From the NCBI RefSeq assembly GCF_016909075.1, contig NZ_JAFBFC010000004.1, forward strand, positions 477,538 through 541,537: DNA of 64,000 bases, read 5' to 3'. The translations under genes and the position numbers were made by a program. This stretch comes from Priestia iocasae (GTDB lineage Bacteria > Bacillota > Bacilli > Bacillales > Bacillaceae_H). The notes under the pieces were generated by a model. That model was not told the DNA's origin. It was given only the letters and a program-made list of their open reading frames with translations, and made no database searches. Shown here piece by piece: positions 63,878 through 64,000 of the stretch; position 1 is the stretch's first letter, and each line of letters starts with the position of its first letter.

Positions 63878-64000
63878 CTTGAACTACCCACCACTTATTG
63901 ACCTTACGGTCTAATTGAAGTGGGGGATTCCTAAGAACACAAACCTATCGGTTTGTTATTGATTAGGCTATCCCCGCAGTTCCTGCGGTTAATCGCAATG
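63878..64000 (-). mobile_element. tnpB: IS200/IS605-type transposon right end with tnpB 3' tip, partial
   Basis: On the minus strand the window begins with codons for LRLTAGTAGIA and a TAA (63998-63963), which resembles a TnpB C-terminus. This is followed by a short hairpin-forming tract ending in CCCACTTCAATTAGACC...GGTCAATAAGTGGTGGG (63926-63884), the subterminal palindrome typical of these elements. The rest of the element lies beyond the window. The outer boundary near 63878 is estimated. The stretch 63710-63877 shows no gene. Confidence 0.6.

Noticed and set aside
1..64000. CRISPR arrays, tRNA or rRNA genes, prophage
   Set aside because: No regularly spaced direct repeats, no tRNA cloverleaf-like sequence and no rRNA or phage structural genes were recognised on reading both strands.

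Overview
The window reads as chromosomal DNA of a low-GC, spore-forming Bacillaceae bacterium. Reasons: AT-rich sequence, strong AGGAGG-type ribosome binding sites, frequent intrinsic terminators, and typical Bacillus families (citA/citR, kamA-yokU, qoxABCD, YfhE, YueH, DUF2512, class D sortase, SwrC-type RND pump, BCCT transporter). I see no rRNA, tRNA, CRISPR array or prophage. An IS200/IS605-type transposon end enters at the extreme right edge.

Layout. 1-3.4 kb: partial M14 carboxypeptidase and an LPDTA-anchored acidic surface protein with its class D sortase. 3.4-6.9 kb: kamA-yokU, a frameshifted membrane-protein remnant and two DNA-binding proteins. 7-11.3 kb: divergent citA/citR, a nucleoside hydrolase and DUF2512. 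11.4-17.4 kb: solitary cobT, a MurJ/SpoVB-like flippase, solitary rmlC, a DUF4362 lipoprotein, small proteins, and a structured gene-free stretch that may encode an RNA. 17.4-24.1 kb: PAS histidine kinase, cyclophilin lipoprotein, sigma-54 activator, azoreductase and BCCT transporter. 24.5-30.8 kb: YitT protein, OYE-type reductase, RND pump and TetR regulator. 30.9-35.5 kb: a MurNAc operon on the minus strand (murQ-murP-mupG-murR) with a palindromic candidate operator upstream and a terminator between murP and mupG. 35.6-46.7 kb: assorted small membrane and secreted proteins, alpha carbonic anhydrase, LCP ligase, two GNATs, uppP, an XRE regulator with membrane partners, LysE exporter, a Cys-rich small protein behind a sporulation-type promoter, and a GAF-GGDEF cyclase. 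47-50.8 kb: the qoxABCD aa3 quinol oxidase operon. 51.5-62.7 kb: GNATs, a CstR-like repressor with a degenerate rhodanese, YueH, DUF202, a chemoreceptor behind a riboswitch-like leader, TauE/SafE, penicillin acylase and Nudix. 63-64 kb: a second YitT protein and the transposon end.

The strongest regulatory observation is the leader of the chemoreceptor gene (minus strand, about 56891-57012). It has a near-consensus promoter, a 3' half closely resembling the c-di-GMP-II riboswitch core, and an overlapping intrinsic terminator. A diguanylate cyclase that could make the ligand lies about 10 kb away. Other points: a dispersed hairpin repeat family in at least four intergenic sites, the tnpB/right-end (omega-RNA-like) sequence at the right edge, an inactive-looking rhodanese co-transcribed with a persulfide-sensor-type repressor, and several genes whose ribosome binding site contradicts the longest reading frame.
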